Source: Ferrovaceae bacterium
GTDB lineage: Bacteria > Pseudomonadota > Gammaproteobacteria > Burkholderiales > Ferrovaceae
Assembly (NCBI GenBank): GCA_027449685.1
Contig: DAIDLC010000008.1
Location: forward strand, 42,303-106,302
Length of the DNA stretch: 64,000 nucleotides
Direction: 5' to 3'
Part shown: positions 54,990 through 64,000 of the stretch, piece after piece
Numbering within the stretch: position 1 is the stretch's first letter
How the letters are laid out: each line of letters begins with the position of its first letter
The notes under the pieces: generated by a model
The model's input: only the letters and a program-made list of their open reading frames with translations
What the model was told of the DNA's origin: nothing
Database searches by the model: none
Program-made: the position numbers and the translations under genes

Positions 54990-56381
54990 GTGAAACACGC
55001 TCCTCAGGATTCCATCGACGGTCGTTTGTCCACAGCCTTGAAGGGGTTGCGACCATCCTGGGTGATGAACCCAAACCAGGCGTTGCAACCGCAACGGTTG
55101 CTGGAAATTGCCCTGTTGCTGGCTGCGGGATTGCTACTCTCGACGCTGGCGCGTCCCCAGGATCCCTTCTGGATTCATGGGGACTATCCCTGGATCTGGC
55201 TCATGCCCACCGTGGTGGCCTTGCGCTACGGTGCATTGACTGGTCTGTTGGGAGCAATTGTATTGTTGGCTTTGGGGTTTGCCTTGTTGCGCTGGCATCT
55301 GGCCCCGGTGGATTTTTCCAGTACTTTTCTGGTTGGTGGTCTGGTACAGGTGTTGGTTGTGGGACACGTGAGCGATCGCTGGTCTGAGGTGCACAAACGC
55401 CAAAAGGGAAGCAACCAGTATTTGACCGAACGTCTGCGGGCGCTCACGACGGCGCATTACCTGTTGCGGGTGTCCCATGATCGTCTGGAGCAGGAAGTCT
55501 ATATCCGACCAGTTACCTTGCGCGGGGCCATCGAGCGGTTGCGCGAAATTGTGCCCGTGCTGCACCCGCCGTCGGTTTCAGGATCGCCCATGCTGGGAAA
55601 CACCCAGGCGTTGCTGGAATTGCTGTCGATGCTTTTTCAGTTGACCCAGGCTGCCATTTATCCGGTATCGGATCGGGGGAAACTCTTGTCGCAACCAGTG
55701 GCAACCATTGGACCTGTGAACCCGTTGCAGGAAGATGACCCCGTTCTCGTCCACGCGTTGAAACGCAGTCGTCTAACGCACCTGAAGGAAGTGCTGGAGG
55801 AATCGCCGCCGCACTATCTGGTGGTCGCACCCATCGTCACTGACCATACGCCCATCGTGGCCGTGCTGGTGGTCAGCGAAATGAGTTTTCTTTCCCTCAA
55901 TCAGGAAAATCTGGAATTTCTTCAGGTGTTGCTGGATTACTATGCGGACAGTGTCTTCCAGTCCGAGTTGGTACGCCCCATTCTGGAACAGGTGCCCGAG
56001 TGTCAGTACCGTTTTGGTGTGGAACTGGCGCGCGCCGGGCAGTTGCGTGCGCGCTATGACATCAGGTCGTCCCTGGTGGCGCTGTCTTTCCCCCAGGGCG
56101 GGCGCCACGATACGGCATTTCAGGATGTATTGCGCCAGCTGCGTTCGCTGGATTTATATTGGGAAGAAACCACCCAAGAACGCCAGCATGCTCTGGTGCT
56201 CTTGCCACTGACCCAATTACCCGACGTGGATGAATTTCTGCTGCGTCTCGACGGGGGACTCAAAACCCATTTCGAATTATCTCTGGAGGACCCGGATATT
56301 CATACCTATACGCTGCTAGTGGACGCTGTCAATCCGGCCGGTGAGTTGTTGCTGCTGCGTCAGATGATGCGCGCTCTGTGA
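54990..56381 (+). CDS. pelD: c-di-GMP receptor PelD of the Pel synthase
   Basis: PelD is the inner-membrane c-di-GMP receptor that activates Pel synthesis. The 463-residue product has a membrane region of about four spans (about 30-125) and a short coiled coil. It has a GAF domain (about 175-325) and a degenerate GGDEF domain. The domain lacks a GGDEF active site but retains the inhibitory-site motif Arg385-Ser-Leu-Asp388 (RxxD), matching the c-di-GMP-binding R367xxD370 of P. aeruginosa PelD. It starts at GTG 54990 and overlaps pelE by 4 nt. Binding capacity is inferred from the conserved motif. Confidence 0.93.
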   Translation: MKHAPQDSIDGRLSTALKGLRPSWVMNPNQALQPQRLLEIALLLAAGLLLSTLARPQDPFWIHGDYPWIWLMPTVVALRYGALTGLLGAIVLLALGFALLRWHLAPVDFSSTFLVGGLVQVLVVGHVSDRWSEVHKRQKGSNQYLTERLRALTTAHYLLRVSHDRLEQEVYIRPVTLRGAIERLREIVPVLHPPSVSGSPMLGNTQALLELLSMLFQLTQAAIYPVSDRGKLLSQPVATIGPVNPLQEDDPVLVHALKRSRLTHLKEVLEESPPHYLVVAPIVTDHTPIVAVLVVSEMSFLSLNQENLEFLQVLLDYYADSVFQSELVRPILEQVPECQYRFGVELARAGQLRARYDIRSSLVALSFPQGGRHDTAFQDVLRQLRSLDLYWEETTQERQHALVLLPLTQLPDVDEFLLRLDGGLKTHFELSLEDPDIHTYTLLVDAVNPAGELLLLRQMMRAL

Positions 56382-57373
56382 TGATACAAGGTTTCGGATG
56401 GGTGATTCTGGTGGAGTGGGTTCAGCTCACGCTGCTGTGGCGCCTGTTTCACGGTGCCACGTTGGAGACTTTCGCGCTCTGGCAGAGCGCAGGATCTTCG
56501 CTGCTGACCCTGCTCTACGCCAGTCTGAGCGGGAAGCGGCGGACTACCGTTCTTCTCCCGCAGATGTTATTTATAGGGCTGATGCTGGAATTCATCCCCG
56601 TGTTCGGGGTGTTGTTACTGCCCGTCGAACAACTGGTTCGACGCTGGACGCAGAAACCAGAGCCGCGCTTGGCATTAGCCGAAGTGCAGCGGCCATCCTT
56701 TGACAACCGCCTGATCGCCCAGTCGGCGCCGCTTGACACCTCCTTGCTGGCTCAGATGAATATGACCCAGGGCACGCCGGACTCCCGCCTTGCAGGATTG
56801 CTGGTGCTCAATGCCTTGCCCTTGCGTCAGTCCAGTCACCGGTTGACCGAGCTGATGCTGGACCCGGAAGATGAAATTCGTTTGCTGGCGTATGGGACGT
56901 TCAACCGCGCGGAGCGGGGCATCATGACGGATATTTATGCCGTATTGATGCAACTCGAAGGCCCCCAGTCCGGGTCGGCTGAAGCAGAAATCCCGTTGCG
57001 TCATTGGATTCGCCTGGCTGAACTATATTGGGAGCTCATCTATCATCAACTGGTGCAGGGAAGCATGCGCGACTTCATTCTCCAACGCGCTCAGTATTTT
57101 GCCCAACGGGCCCTGGCACAGGATTCTCGTTTGGCGGCCATGTGGTATCTGCTGGGGCGCTGCGCGCTCTTGGAACAGCGTGTGGAGTTGGCGCAAAAAT
57201 CCCTGGAACAGGCGCAGATCCATGAGTTTCCTGTCGGTCGTCTGATGCCCTGGTTTGCCGAAGTGGCCTTTCTGCAAAAGCGTTATCACGACATTCCGGC
57301 TTTGATGCGGCAACTGGGGGTTGGCACACGACTGCCGGCTCTGTTGCCGTTGCAGCGATACTGGACCTCCTGA
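56378..57373 (+). CDS. pelE: Pel synthase membrane subunit PelE
   Basis: PelE is a small inner-membrane subunit that bridges PelD and the synthase. The 331-residue product has two N-terminal hydrophobic segments (about 5-22 and 55-80, TVLLPQMLFIGLMLEFIPVFGVLLL). It has a soluble part with TPR-like helices near the C-terminus (AAMWYLLGRCALLEQRVELAQKSL, core WYLLGRCALLEQ). Identification rests partly on its place between pelD and pelF, as this subunit is poorly conserved. Its start overlaps pelD by 4 nt and its stop shares a base with the pelF ATG. Confidence 0.88.
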   Translation: MMIQGFGWVILVEWVQLTLLWRLFHGATLETFALWQSAGSSLLTLLYASLSGKRRTTVLLPQMLFIGLMLEFIPVFGVLLLPVEQLVRRWTQKPEPRLALAEVQRPSFDNRLIAQSAPLDTSLLAQMNMTQGTPDSRLAGLLVLNALPLRQSSHRLTELMLDPEDEIRLLAYGTFNRAERGIMTDIYAVLMQLEGPQSGSAEAEIPLRHWIRLAELYWELIYHQLVQGSMRDFILQRAQYFAQRALAQDSRLAAMWYLLGRCALLEQRVELAQKSLEQAQIHEFPVGRLMPWFAEVAFLQKRYHDIPALMRQLGVGTRLPALLPLQRYWTS

Positions 57374-58928
57374 TGACTGAATGGCCCCAGAATCCCTCGA
57401 CTGCTGTGGATGTGTGCCTGTTGTTGGAGGGTACTTATCCTCGTGTAACGGGTGGGGTAGCCCATTGGGTGGCTCATTTGGTGGAGCATTTTCGCGAGTT
57501 GCGCTTTGCGGTGGCTTTCATTGGGGGGAATGCCGCAGATTATCCTGCGATCGTCTATCCCTTGCCCGCCAATGTCAGTCATTATGGAGAATGCTTCATT
57601 CATGGGGCCGATCCTCATCCTCCTGCCCGGCGCTCCCGTGCCAGCCAGGCCACTGTCATGGCCGAAGTGGATGCGTTGCACCGCAGCCTGCATCAGTTGG
57701 CAGACAGGGCCGTATCGACCCAACACTTACGGCGTCTGCTTCCGCTCATGTGCCCCGGTGGGGCGCTGGATCGGGAACAGTTGTTGCGCGGTCGCGGATC
57801 CTGGGAATTACTCACCCATTACTATCAAGCCTATGGCCGCGAACCCTCCTTTACCGACTACTTCTGGACCACGCGTTTCATGCACGTGCCCTTGTGGCGG
57901 CTAGTGGAATTTTATCAGACGTTGCCCCCGGCCCGCCTGTATCATGCCGTCTCTACGGGGTTTGCGGGCTTTCTGGGAACCGTGGCGCGTTATCACAGCC
58001 AGCGTCCATTATTGTTGACGGAACATGGAATCTACAACAAGGAACGCAAGATCGATTTGCTGTTGAGTTCGACCATTCAGGACAGCCGTCAGTTTCTGGA
58101 ATTGAATCGGGCGCAAATGAGCTACATCCGGGAATTATGGATTCGTTTTTTTACCGCCCTGGGTGGTTTTTGTTACGATGCTTGCGATGATATCGTGACC
58201 CTGTTCGAGACCAATCGCCAGCGCCAGATCCAGGATGGTGCCGACCCGGCAAAAACCCGCTGCATCTCCAACGGGATCGATGTGCCTCGCTTTGCCGCCT
58301 TGCGCAGCCTGCGCCCTGCTACTTGCCCCCCTGTGGTGGCATTGGTGGGACGGGTGGTTCCCATCAAGGATGTGAAAACCTTCATCCAGGCCATGTTTCT
58401 GGCCCGCAAAACCATGCCTGAGTTGCAAGGCTGGTTGGTGGGCTCTATGGACGAGGATCCGGAGTATGCCCAGGAATGCCAACAATTTGCGCGCAGTCTG
58501 GAGTTAATCGAGCCGCATATGCAGTTTTGGGGCATCGATCCGTGGATGCGCTCTACCCCCAGATTGGGCTGATCGTGTTTAGTTCCATCAGTGAAGGGCA
58601 GCCTTTGGTGTTGCTCGAGGCCTATGCGGCAGGCATTCCGGCAGTGGTAACCGATGTGGGTGCACTGCGTGAGATGGTGCAGGGTGCCAACCCCGAGGAT
58701 CGGGCGTTGGGCCCCGCTGGTCGGGTAGTGCCCATGGCGCAAGCACAGACCATGGCGGAGGCCATTCTGGCCCTGATGCGCAATCCGGCCTCATGGCTGG
58801 CGGCCCAGGCCAGCGCCATGGCGCGTGTGGAGCGTTTCTACGATGCGCGTCTGATGGATGACCAATACCGGGCGTTGTATCAACGCTTGATTCACGGGGA
58901 TTCTTCCGTGCACTGTCAGGGTAACTGA
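57373..58928 (+). pseudogene. pelF: Pel glycosyltransferase PelF, split by a one-base frameshift
   Basis: PelF is the cytosolic GT4 glycosyltransferase that polymerises Pel from UDP-N-acetylhexosamine. Frame one from ATG 57373 reads VCLLLEGTYPRVTGGVAHWV, LLLTEHGIYNKERKI, NGIDVPRFAAL and VVALVGRVVPIKDVKTFIQAM (core GRVVPIKDVKTF) up to MQFWGID. It then loses homology and stops at 58570-58572. The correct continuation VDALYPQIGLIVFSSISEGQPLVLLEA, including the E-x7-E catalytic motif, lies in another frame from 58542 to 58928. Adding one base near 58540-58541 restores about 518 residues, the family length. No slippery homopolymer is at the site. It could be a true mutation or an assembly error. 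Family identity is certain, functional state unknown. Confidence 0.85.
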
Positions 58929-58930
58929 AC

Positions 58931-60304
58931 ATGGCCGGCATTGGGTTCGAAATCCGTAAAATTTTGCAGCGTGACAGCTTGAGCAGTGCCCTGGCAGCTT
59001 ACACCTATGCGGGGTTGATCGGCTCAGGCCCACTGCTCCTGTCGGTGGCGGCAGTTCAGGTCATCAGCCTGTTTGTCCTGGCAGTGGCGCCCGGGGATGC
59101 TACAGTGGTTCAGTTTCAGGTGTCACTGACCTACCTGATCGATTTCAGTCTGGTAACCACTGGCGGGTTGCAACTGCTGTTTACCCGTTATGTGGCCGAC
59201 CAGTTGTATCTGCATCGGCAAGAGCACGTTTTACCCAGCTATCATGCGGTACAGTTGGCGGTAACGGCCGTGAACGGGACATTGGGGGCCGTGCTGGCTG
59301 TGACGCTGTTCAAGGATTGTGATGGACTGTATCGTGTGTTGATGGTGATGGGTTTTGTGATCTTGAGCAACTTGTGGTGTGGGATAGCCCTGCTCTCCGG
59401 TATTCGTCAGTACCGGGCGATTATCGGGTTGTTTGCCCTTGGGTATGGGTCCACTGTGTTGCTGGCCTTCTGGGGTTTTCCGCGTCTGGGGCTCAATGGC
59501 TTGATTGCCAGTTTCGTGGTCGGGCACGGGCTTTTGTATCTGGGGCTCAATGCGCTGATCCGAAAATCATTTCATTCCGAGCAGTTTGTATCTGGCCGTG
59601 TATTTCAGCGTCAGTTCAACCAGCCTTCTCTGGCCTTGTTAGGATTGTTGCTGTATGTAGGGAATTGGATCGACAAATTATTGTTCCGCTACCATCCGGC
59701 CACCGGGCAACCCGTGATCGGCCCCCTGCATGCCTCGTACTTGTATGACTTTCCGATTTTTCTGGCCTACTTGACCATCCTCCCGGGCATGGCGGTGTTT
59801 TTACTGCGCATTGAAACCGACTTCGTGGAACATTGCAGCGCCTTTTATAAGGCTATCAATCAGGGTGCAACCCTCAATCAGATCAGTACGCATCGCAATC
59901 AAATGGTCAGCAGCATTCGTTCGGGGTTGTATGAGGTCCTGAAAATCCAGTTCCTGATCATCCTGCTGGTCTTTGCCTTTGGGGCAGACTGGATGACAGC
60001 CCTGGGTATTTCGGCCGAACACTTCACCCTGTTGCGTATCGACGCCGTGGCGGCCAGTTTGCAGCTGCTGTTTTTGCTCGTTGTCAATGTACTGCTGTAT
60101 CTGGACCAACGTTGGGTCGTGATTCGACTGATGCTCGCCTTCATCGTCCTCAACTTTACCCTGACCAGTTTGACCTTGGCCTTCGGACCCCAGGCCTATG
60201 GATTCGGGCTGACAGCAACCAGCCTGATGATGGTCTTGATGGCTTTACTGGAACTCAATCACAAACTGGAGTGGCTGGAATTTGACACCTACATGTTCCA
60301 ATGA
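58931..60304 (+). CDS. pelG: Pel transporter-like membrane protein PelG
   Basis: PelG is the polytopic inner-membrane component of the Pel synthase, distantly related to MOP-type flippases. The 457-residue product begins MAGIGFEIRKILQRDSLSSAL (the family N-terminus, core GIGFEIRKIL). About twelve membrane segments follow. The conserved YLIDFSLVTTGGLQLLFTRYVADQLY (core TGGLQLLFTRYVAD) is present. Length matches P. aeruginosa PelG (456). ATG 58931 is 2 nt after the pelF stop. Confidence 0.93.
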   Translation: MAGIGFEIRKILQRDSLSSALAAYTYAGLIGSGPLLLSVAAVQVISLFVLAVAPGDATVVQFQVSLTYLIDFSLVTTGGLQLLFTRYVADQLYLHRQEHVLPSYHAVQLAVTAVNGTLGAVLAVTLFKDCDGLYRVLMVMGFVILSNLWCGIALLSGIRQYRAIIGLFALGYGSTVLLAFWGFPRLGLNGLIASFVVGHGLLYLGLNALIRKSFHSEQFVSGRVFQRQFNQPSLALLGLLLYVGNWIDKLLFRYHPATGQPVIGPLHASYLYDFPIFLAYLTILPGMAVFLLRIETDFVEHCSAFYKAINQGATLNQISTHRNQMVSSIRSGLYEVLKIQFLIILLVFAFGADWMTALGISAEHFTLLRIDAVAASLQLLFLLVVNVLLYLDQRWVVIRLMLAFIVLNFTLTSLTLAFGPQAYGFGLTATSLMMVLMALLELNHKLEWLEFDTYMFQ

Positions 60305-60314
60305 CCGATTGTTT

Positions 60315-61190
60315 ATGGCCACAGGGATTCACAAGCGCGGTTTCTCCCGCGCCTGTGGGTGGTTGTTGGCAGGGTTGTGCGCTCTGGCAGGAGGCAGTCT
60401 TGTCTCAGCCAGCGCCCTGGCAGAGCCCCTTCAAGCGCCCTTTCAACACGGGCTCGCCCTGTATTACGGGGGCCCTGTTCCCGTAGCGCAACTGGAGCAT
60501 TTCTCCCGGGTGGTGGTGGATCCGGTCAGCGGTTTTTCTCCTCCGCAGGGTTCAACACGGTGGTTGGCTTACGTGAGTGTGGGCGAGGTTACGGCCAATC
60601 GTGACTATCTTCAGTTGTTGCCGCCCAGTTGGTTGATGGGCAAGAATCCCGAATGGCAGTCGCAACTCATCGATCAATCCCCCAAGGCCTGGCCGGATTT
60701 TTTTGTGGAACAGATCATTGCTCCTTTGTGGGAGCGTGGCTACCGGGGGTTTTTTCTGGATACGCTGGATGCCTATCGGCGGGTGGTTCACGCGCCGCGC
60801 GCCCAGGCCCAACAACGGCAAGGAGAGATCCGCCTGCTGCAGGCACTGCATCAGCGTTATCCCGAGGCCTTCGTGATGCTCAATCGAGGTTTTGATCTGT
60901 TGCCCGACACCTATCCCTGGATCAAGGGGGTGGTGGTGGAGTCGTTGTTCAAGGGCTGGCATAACGCCGAGGGGCGTTACTTTGATGTGCCAGCCGAAGA
61001 TCGCCGCTGGTTGCTCGAACGCATCCGGGAAGTGCGCACGCGTTATCATCTGCCGGTGGTTATCGTAGATTATTGTCCCGATGAGGGAGCGTGCCGCCGC
61101 GAGGCGCGCCAGTCGATTCTGCAGCAAGGGTTGATGCCGTATATTACGGATGGCAAGCTGTTACGTATCGATGATCAAACAGATCGGTAG
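60315..61190 (+). CDS. Secreted GH114-like glycosidase (endo-alpha-1,4-polygalactosaminidase family)
   Basis: The 291-residue product has a Sec signal peptide (GWLLAGLCALAGGSLVSASALA, cleaved after ALA) and a single TIM-barrel-like domain. The domain is collinear with the N-terminal domain of PelA: LALYYGGPVPV, RVVVDPVSGF, TRWLAYVSVGEV, RGYRGFFLDTLDAY, GVVVESLFKGW and VVIVDYCPDEGACRREARQ. Asp149 (FLDTLD) and Glu209 (VVVESLF) are the expected acidic residues. Relatives act on alpha-1,4-linked galactosamine polymers, and Pel is rich in such units, so a role in trimming or releasing Pel is likely (inference). It follows pelG by 10 nt, closing the operon. Confidence 0.82.
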   Translation: MATGIHKRGFSRACGWLLAGLCALAGGSLVSASALAEPLQAPFQHGLALYYGGPVPVAQLEHFSRVVVDPVSGFSPPQGSTRWLAYVSVGEVTANRDYLQLLPPSWLMGKNPEWQSQLIDQSPKAWPDFFVEQIIAPLWERGYRGFFLDTLDAYRRVVHAPRAQAQQRQGEIRLLQALHQRYPEAFVMLNRGFDLLPDTYPWIKGVVVESLFKGWHNAEGRYFDVPAEDRRWLLERIREVRTRYHLPVVIVDYCPDEGACRREARQSILQQGLMPYITDGKLLRIDDQTDR

Positions 61191-61262
61191 GGCTGGAAGC
61201 GGGCAGAGCGATTGTCACGGAGAGGATCTTTACGCTTGGCGATGAATTGGTGGCGTGCTGGC

Positions 61263-61288
61263 ACCTGGTTTTGGAAAGCTGACCAGGT
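61263..61288 (+). other. Loose inverted repeat after the Pel operon
   Basis: ACCTGGT (61263-61269) and ACCAGGT (61282-61288) can pair around a 12-nt loop downstream of the GH114-like gene. There is no T-run. It may or may not end the operon. Confidence 0.25.
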
Positions 61289-61315
61289 CATTGCGCCCGG
61301 AGTGTGCCACGAATG

Positions 61316-61340
61316 AAAAAGGCCACCGGGAAGGCGGCCT
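61316..61340 (-). terminator. Intrinsic terminator of tRNA-Met
   Basis: On the minus strand AGGCCGCC (61340-61333) pairs with GGTGGCCT (61328-61321 region, one G-T pair) and is followed by five T (61320-61316). It lies 15 nt past the tRNA 3' end. Confidence 0.8.
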
Positions 61341-61354
61341 AAGCCATTGATTTT

Positions 61355-61431
<77 letters not shown>

Positions 61432-61558
61432 AACCAGCGCATTATAGCCTAGGCCACATCCTTGCTCAACTGGGACCTAACGCTTTTCACACCGGTTGGC
61501 CTGACGCAGGCGCACGTGGTATCCTGAAACATGGCTTTTGATGTTTCAGGGGGGCTTC

Positions 61559-63625
61559 ATGAATAGCATACGACAACATTTGGCCTGGGCATTGGTAGCC
61601 CTCTTGGGTGCCTCGGCGTTCGGGGTCGTAGCCCTCAATCGGGGCGAAACCATCAACGCCCTGTGGCTCGTCATCGCCGCCGTCTGTACCTACCTGATCG
61701 CTTACCGCTATTACAGCCTGTTCATCGCGGACCGGGTCATGGCGCTGGATCCCAAACGGATGACCCCAGCCGTCCGGCACAACGACGGCCTCGATTACGT
61801 GCCCACCAACAAATACGTGCTCTTCGGCCACCATTTTGCCGCCATTGCAGGGGCCGGGCCGCTGGTGGGGCCGGTCCTGGCGGCCCAGATGGGTTACCTG
61901 CCTGGCATGCTGTGGATTCTGGCTGGCGTGGTGTTTGCCGGCGCCGTGCAAGATTTCATGGTGCTGTTCATTTCCACCCGTCGCGATGGCCGATCCCTGG
62001 GTGACCTGGTGAAGTCGGAACTGGGCATCGTACCCGGCATCATCGCCCTGATCGGCACCTTCATGATCATGGTGATCATCCTCGCCGTACTGGCCCTGAT
62101 CGTGGTCAAGGCACTGACGGGCTCTCCCTGGGGCACTTTTACCGTGGTAGCCACGATCCCGATCGCGCTCTTGATGGGCGTCTACAGCCGTTTTCTGCGC
62201 CCGGGGCGGATCGCCGAAATGTCGATTATCGGCTTCGTGCTGCTGATGGCGGCCCTGGTTTATGGCGGAGACGTGGCGGCCAGCCCGGTATGGGGACCGC
62301 TGTTTACTTTCGACGGCAAGCAGCTGACCTGGATGCTGCTGGGCTACGGCTTCGTCGCTTCCGTGCTGCCGGTATGGTTGCTGCTGGCACCGCGCGACTA
62401 TCTGTCCACTTTTCTCAAGGTGGGAACCATCGTCGCTTTGGCGGTCGGCATCGCGATCGTGGCGCCCAACCTGAAGATGCCCGCCCTGACCCGGTTCGTG
62501 GACGGCAGCGGTCCGGTGTGGGCAGGCAGCCTGTTCCCGTTCCTGTTCATCACCATCGCCTGCGGTGCGGTTTCGGGTTTCCATGCCCTGATCTCTTCCG
62601 GCACCACGCCCAAGCTGCTGGACAATGAAAAGAACGCCCGCTTCATCGGCTACGGCGGCATGCTGATGGAATCCTTCGTGGCGATGATGGCGCTGGTGGC
62701 TGCTTCGGTGATCGATCCGGGTGTGTACTTCGCCATGAACAGCCCCGCCGCAGTGATCGGCAAGACCGCCCAGGAAGCGGCTCAGGTGATCTCCCAATGG
62801 GGCTTCGTGGTGACGCCGGACATGATCCTGCAGACTGCCAAGGACGTGGGTGAAAACACCATCATTTCCCGCGCTGGCGGAGCACCCACCCTCGCCGTGG
62901 GCATGGCCCAGATTTTTTCGGGTTTTCTGGGCGGGAAAACCGTGATGGCTTTCTGGTACCACTTCGCCATCCTGTTCGAGGCCCTGTTCATCCTGACTGC
63001 GGTGGATGCGGGTACGCGCGCCGGCCGCTTCATGCTGCAAGATCTCCTGGGTGCTTTTGCGCCTTCCATGCGGCGCATGGATTCGATTCCGGCCAGCCTG
63101 CTGGCCACCGCCCTGTGCGTGGGAGCCTGGGGTTATTTCCTCTATCAGGGGGTGGTGGATCCGCTGGGAGGCATCAATACCCTGTGGCCACTTTTTGGCA
63201 TCGCCAACCAGATGTTGGCGGGTCTGGCCCTGATGCTGGCCACCGTGGTGCTGTTCAAGATGAAACGCCAGCAATTTGCCTGGGTCACCATCGTGCCCAC
63301 CTTGTGGCTGCTGATTTGCACTCTCACGGCCGGCTGGCAGAAAGTCTTTCATGACAACCCGAAAATCGGTTTCATGGCCTCGGCCCACAAGTATCAGGAC
63401 GCCCTGGATAAAGGCGTTTTGCTGGCCCCTGCAAAAAATTTCGAGCAGATGCGTCAGATCGTGCTCAATAATTACATCGACGCCGCCATGGGCGCGATTT
63501 TCATCTTTCTGGTGGTGAGCATTCTGTTGTTCACCATCCCGGCTTGTCGCAGGGCGTTGCGGCATCACCAGCGTACCGACCGGGAAACTGCCTTCGAGCC
63601 CTTGCCCGAAGGCGCGCAGTTGTAG
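61559..63625 (+). CDS. cstA: Carbon starvation protein CstA family transporter
   Basis: CstA-family proteins are inner-membrane transporters for pyruvate and possibly peptides, induced by carbon limitation in E. coli. The 688-residue product has about 18 membrane spans. It has the signatures [27 protein letters not shown] (core [10 protein letters not shown]), [27 protein letters not shown] (core [16 protein letters not shown]) and [10 protein letters not shown]. It also has [19 protein letters not shown] 61559 follows CAGGGGGG; the frame opens at 61538. The gene and its neighbours to the right look more GC-rich at third positions than the rest of the window. It is followed by a small YbdD-like gene, its usual partner. 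Confidence 0.95.
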   Translation: MNSIRQHLAWALVALLGASAFGVVALNRGETINALWLVIAAVCTYLIAYRYYSLFIADRVMALDPKRMTPAVRHNDGLDYVPTNKYVLFGHHFAAIAGAGPLVGPVLAAQMGYLPGMLWILAGVVFAGAVQDFMVLFISTRRDGRSLGDLVKSELGIVPGIIALIGTFMIMVIILAVLALIVVKALTGSPWGTFTVVATIPIALLMGVYSRFLRPGRIAEMSIIGFVLLMAALVYGGDVAASPVWGPLFTFDGKQLTWMLLGYGFVASVLPVWLLLAPRDYLSTFLKVGTIVALAVGIAIVAPNLKMPALTRFVDGSGPVWAGSLFPFLFITIACGAVSGFHALISSGTTPKLLDNEKNARFIGYGGMLMESFVAMMALVAASVIDPGVYFAMNSPAAVIGKTAQEAAQVISQWGFVVTPDMILQTAKDVGENTIISRAGGAPTLAVGMAQIFSGFLGGKTVMAFWYHFAILFEALFILTAVDAGTRAGRFMLQDLLGAFAPSMRRMDSIPASLLATALCVGAWGYFLYQGVVDPLGGINTLWPLFGIANQMLAGLALMLATVVLFKMKRQQFAWVTIVPTLWLLICTLTAGWQKVFHDNPKIGFMASAHKYQDALDKGVLLAPAKNFEQMRQIVLNNYIDAAMGAIFIFLVVSILLFTIPACRRALRHHQRTDRETAFEPLPEGAQL

Positions 63626-63636
63626 GGAGTACAGCC

Positions 63637-63843
63637 ATGCGTTGGGCCAAACTGCTCCAGGCCGGCAAAGGATTGGGCCAGGCCGCCCGCATGATGGTGG
63701 GCATGCCGGATTACGAGACTTATGTGCAGCATCGGCGCCTGTCCCATCCCGGCGAGCCGGTGATGAGCTTCGAGGAGTTTTTTCGTGAGCGTCAGCAGGC
63801 GCGTTACGGCGGTGCAGAGGGACGCCCTGGGCGCTGCTGCTGA
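63637..63843 (+). CDS. YbdD/YjiX family small protein
   Basis: The 68-residue product ([17 protein letters not shown] as core, ending in a Cys-rich PGRCC) belongs to the YbdD/DUF466 family. These small proteins are nearly always encoded directly after cstA-type transporter genes and are thought to be needed with them. ATG 63637 has GGGAG 8 nt upstream and lies 12 nt after cstA. The frame opens earlier inside cstA, but that part is out of context. Confidence 0.92.
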   Translation: MRWAKLLQAGKGLGQAARMMVGMPDYETYVQHRRLSHPGEPVMSFEEFFRERQQARYGGAEGRPGRCC

Positions 63844-63877
63844 GATCTTGTCACTTTGCATGCATGCAGGAGGCCGC

Positions 63878-64000
63878 GTGACCCCGTCTGAACGCCCTTG
63901 GCTGGCCAGCTATCCGGAGCATGTGGCCCCGGATATCGTTTTGCACTCCCAGGACAACATCGTGGCGTTGATGATGGCGGCCTGTACCCGCTATGCCTCC
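63878..64000 (+). CDS. Acyl-CoA synthetase N-terminus (partial)
   Basis: A frame starts at GTG 63878 with GCAGGAGG just upstream and stays open for 41 codons to the window edge. The translation (ERPWLASYPEHVAPDIVL, then DNIVALMMAACTRYAS) resembles the first residues of long-chain acyl-CoA synthetases of the FadD type, where a WLKSYP-like segment is typical. The rest lies outside the window, so the AMP-binding motifs cannot be checked. Confidence 0.65.
   Translation, partial: MTPSERPWLASYPEHVAPDIVLHSQDNIVALMMAACTRYAS

Noticed and set aside
58476..58928. Separate 150-codon gene after pelF
   Set aside because: Its first 22 codons overlap pelF out of frame, and its homology begins only at VDALYPQIGL. 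It is the displaced C-terminus of PelF.
61487..63568. 693-codon open frame on the strand opposite cstA
   Set aside because: It mirrors cstA codon bias, is rich in His, Gln and Gly without domain motifs, and lacks a sensible start signal. cstA itself is unmistakable.

Overview
The window reads as chromosomal DNA of a Gram-negative bacterium, most likely a betaproteobacterium. The support is the gene order tpiA-secG-tRNA-Leu-nuoA-to-N, the BamE lipoprotein facing fur, and the protein sequences themselves. Acidophilic or slime-forming relatives such as the Ferrovum group are possible, but I cannot place the genus from sequence alone. Base composition looks moderately GC-rich. It is visibly lower in the 33-45 kb signalling region and higher in the cstA region at the right end. 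These are eye estimates.

Layout. (1) 0-2 kb: dapB (cut by the window edge) and bamE on the minus strand, divergent from fur. (2) 1.6-11.4 kb: a phosphate and polyphosphate locus. sixA, a CYTH triphosphatase and ppk1 run leftward. An OlsB-like acyltransferase, ppx and pstSCAB run rightward. PhoB-like half-sites lie in the divergent region and upstream of pstS. No phoU or phoBR is present. (3) 11.4-27.1 kb: tpiA, secG, tRNA-Leu(GAG) and all fourteen NADH dehydrogenase genes nuoA-N. (4) 27.2-32.9 kb: housekeeping genes, namely two Nudix hydrolases, htpG with a clear sigma-32-type promoter, rlmD and a YccA/Bax-inhibitor-like membrane protein. (5) 32.95-34.3 kb: tRNA-Ser(TGA) followed by the scar of an integrated element. 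A 40-nt segment of the tRNA recurs imperfectly 1.24 kb downstream, and between the copies lies only a beheaded DUF4143-type ATPase gene.

(6) 34.5-44.5 kb: a signalling block. It holds a degenerate HD-GYP protein, a 33-codon ORF coupled to a small membrane protein, a FIST (NosP-like) sensor overlapping a PAS-PAS-PAS-GGDEF-EAL protein, CheZ, a soluble CZB-type chemoreceptor and a membrane chemoreceptor with a C-terminal sensory domain. (7) 45-61.2 kb: one long rightward block with a DUF6447 protein, a TPR-glycosyltransferase, a GalE/PelX-like epimerase, pelABCDEFG and a secreted GH114-like glycosidase. This is a complete Pel exopolysaccharide locus. PelD keeps the RxxD c-di-GMP site, so the upstream signalling genes are natural candidates to control it. 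(8) 61.3-64 kb: tRNA-Met with its terminator, cstA, a YbdD-like gene and the start of an acyl-CoA synthetase gene.

Most notable points. pelF carries a one-base frameshift that cuts off its glycosyltransferase C-terminus. The hydrolase domain of PelA has lost both expected acidic catalytic residues, while the separate GH114-like protein at the end of the operon keeps both at the same 60-residue spacing. The GalE homologue has Ser at the residue that gates N-acetyl-sugar use. The tRNA-Ser region is a decayed integration site.
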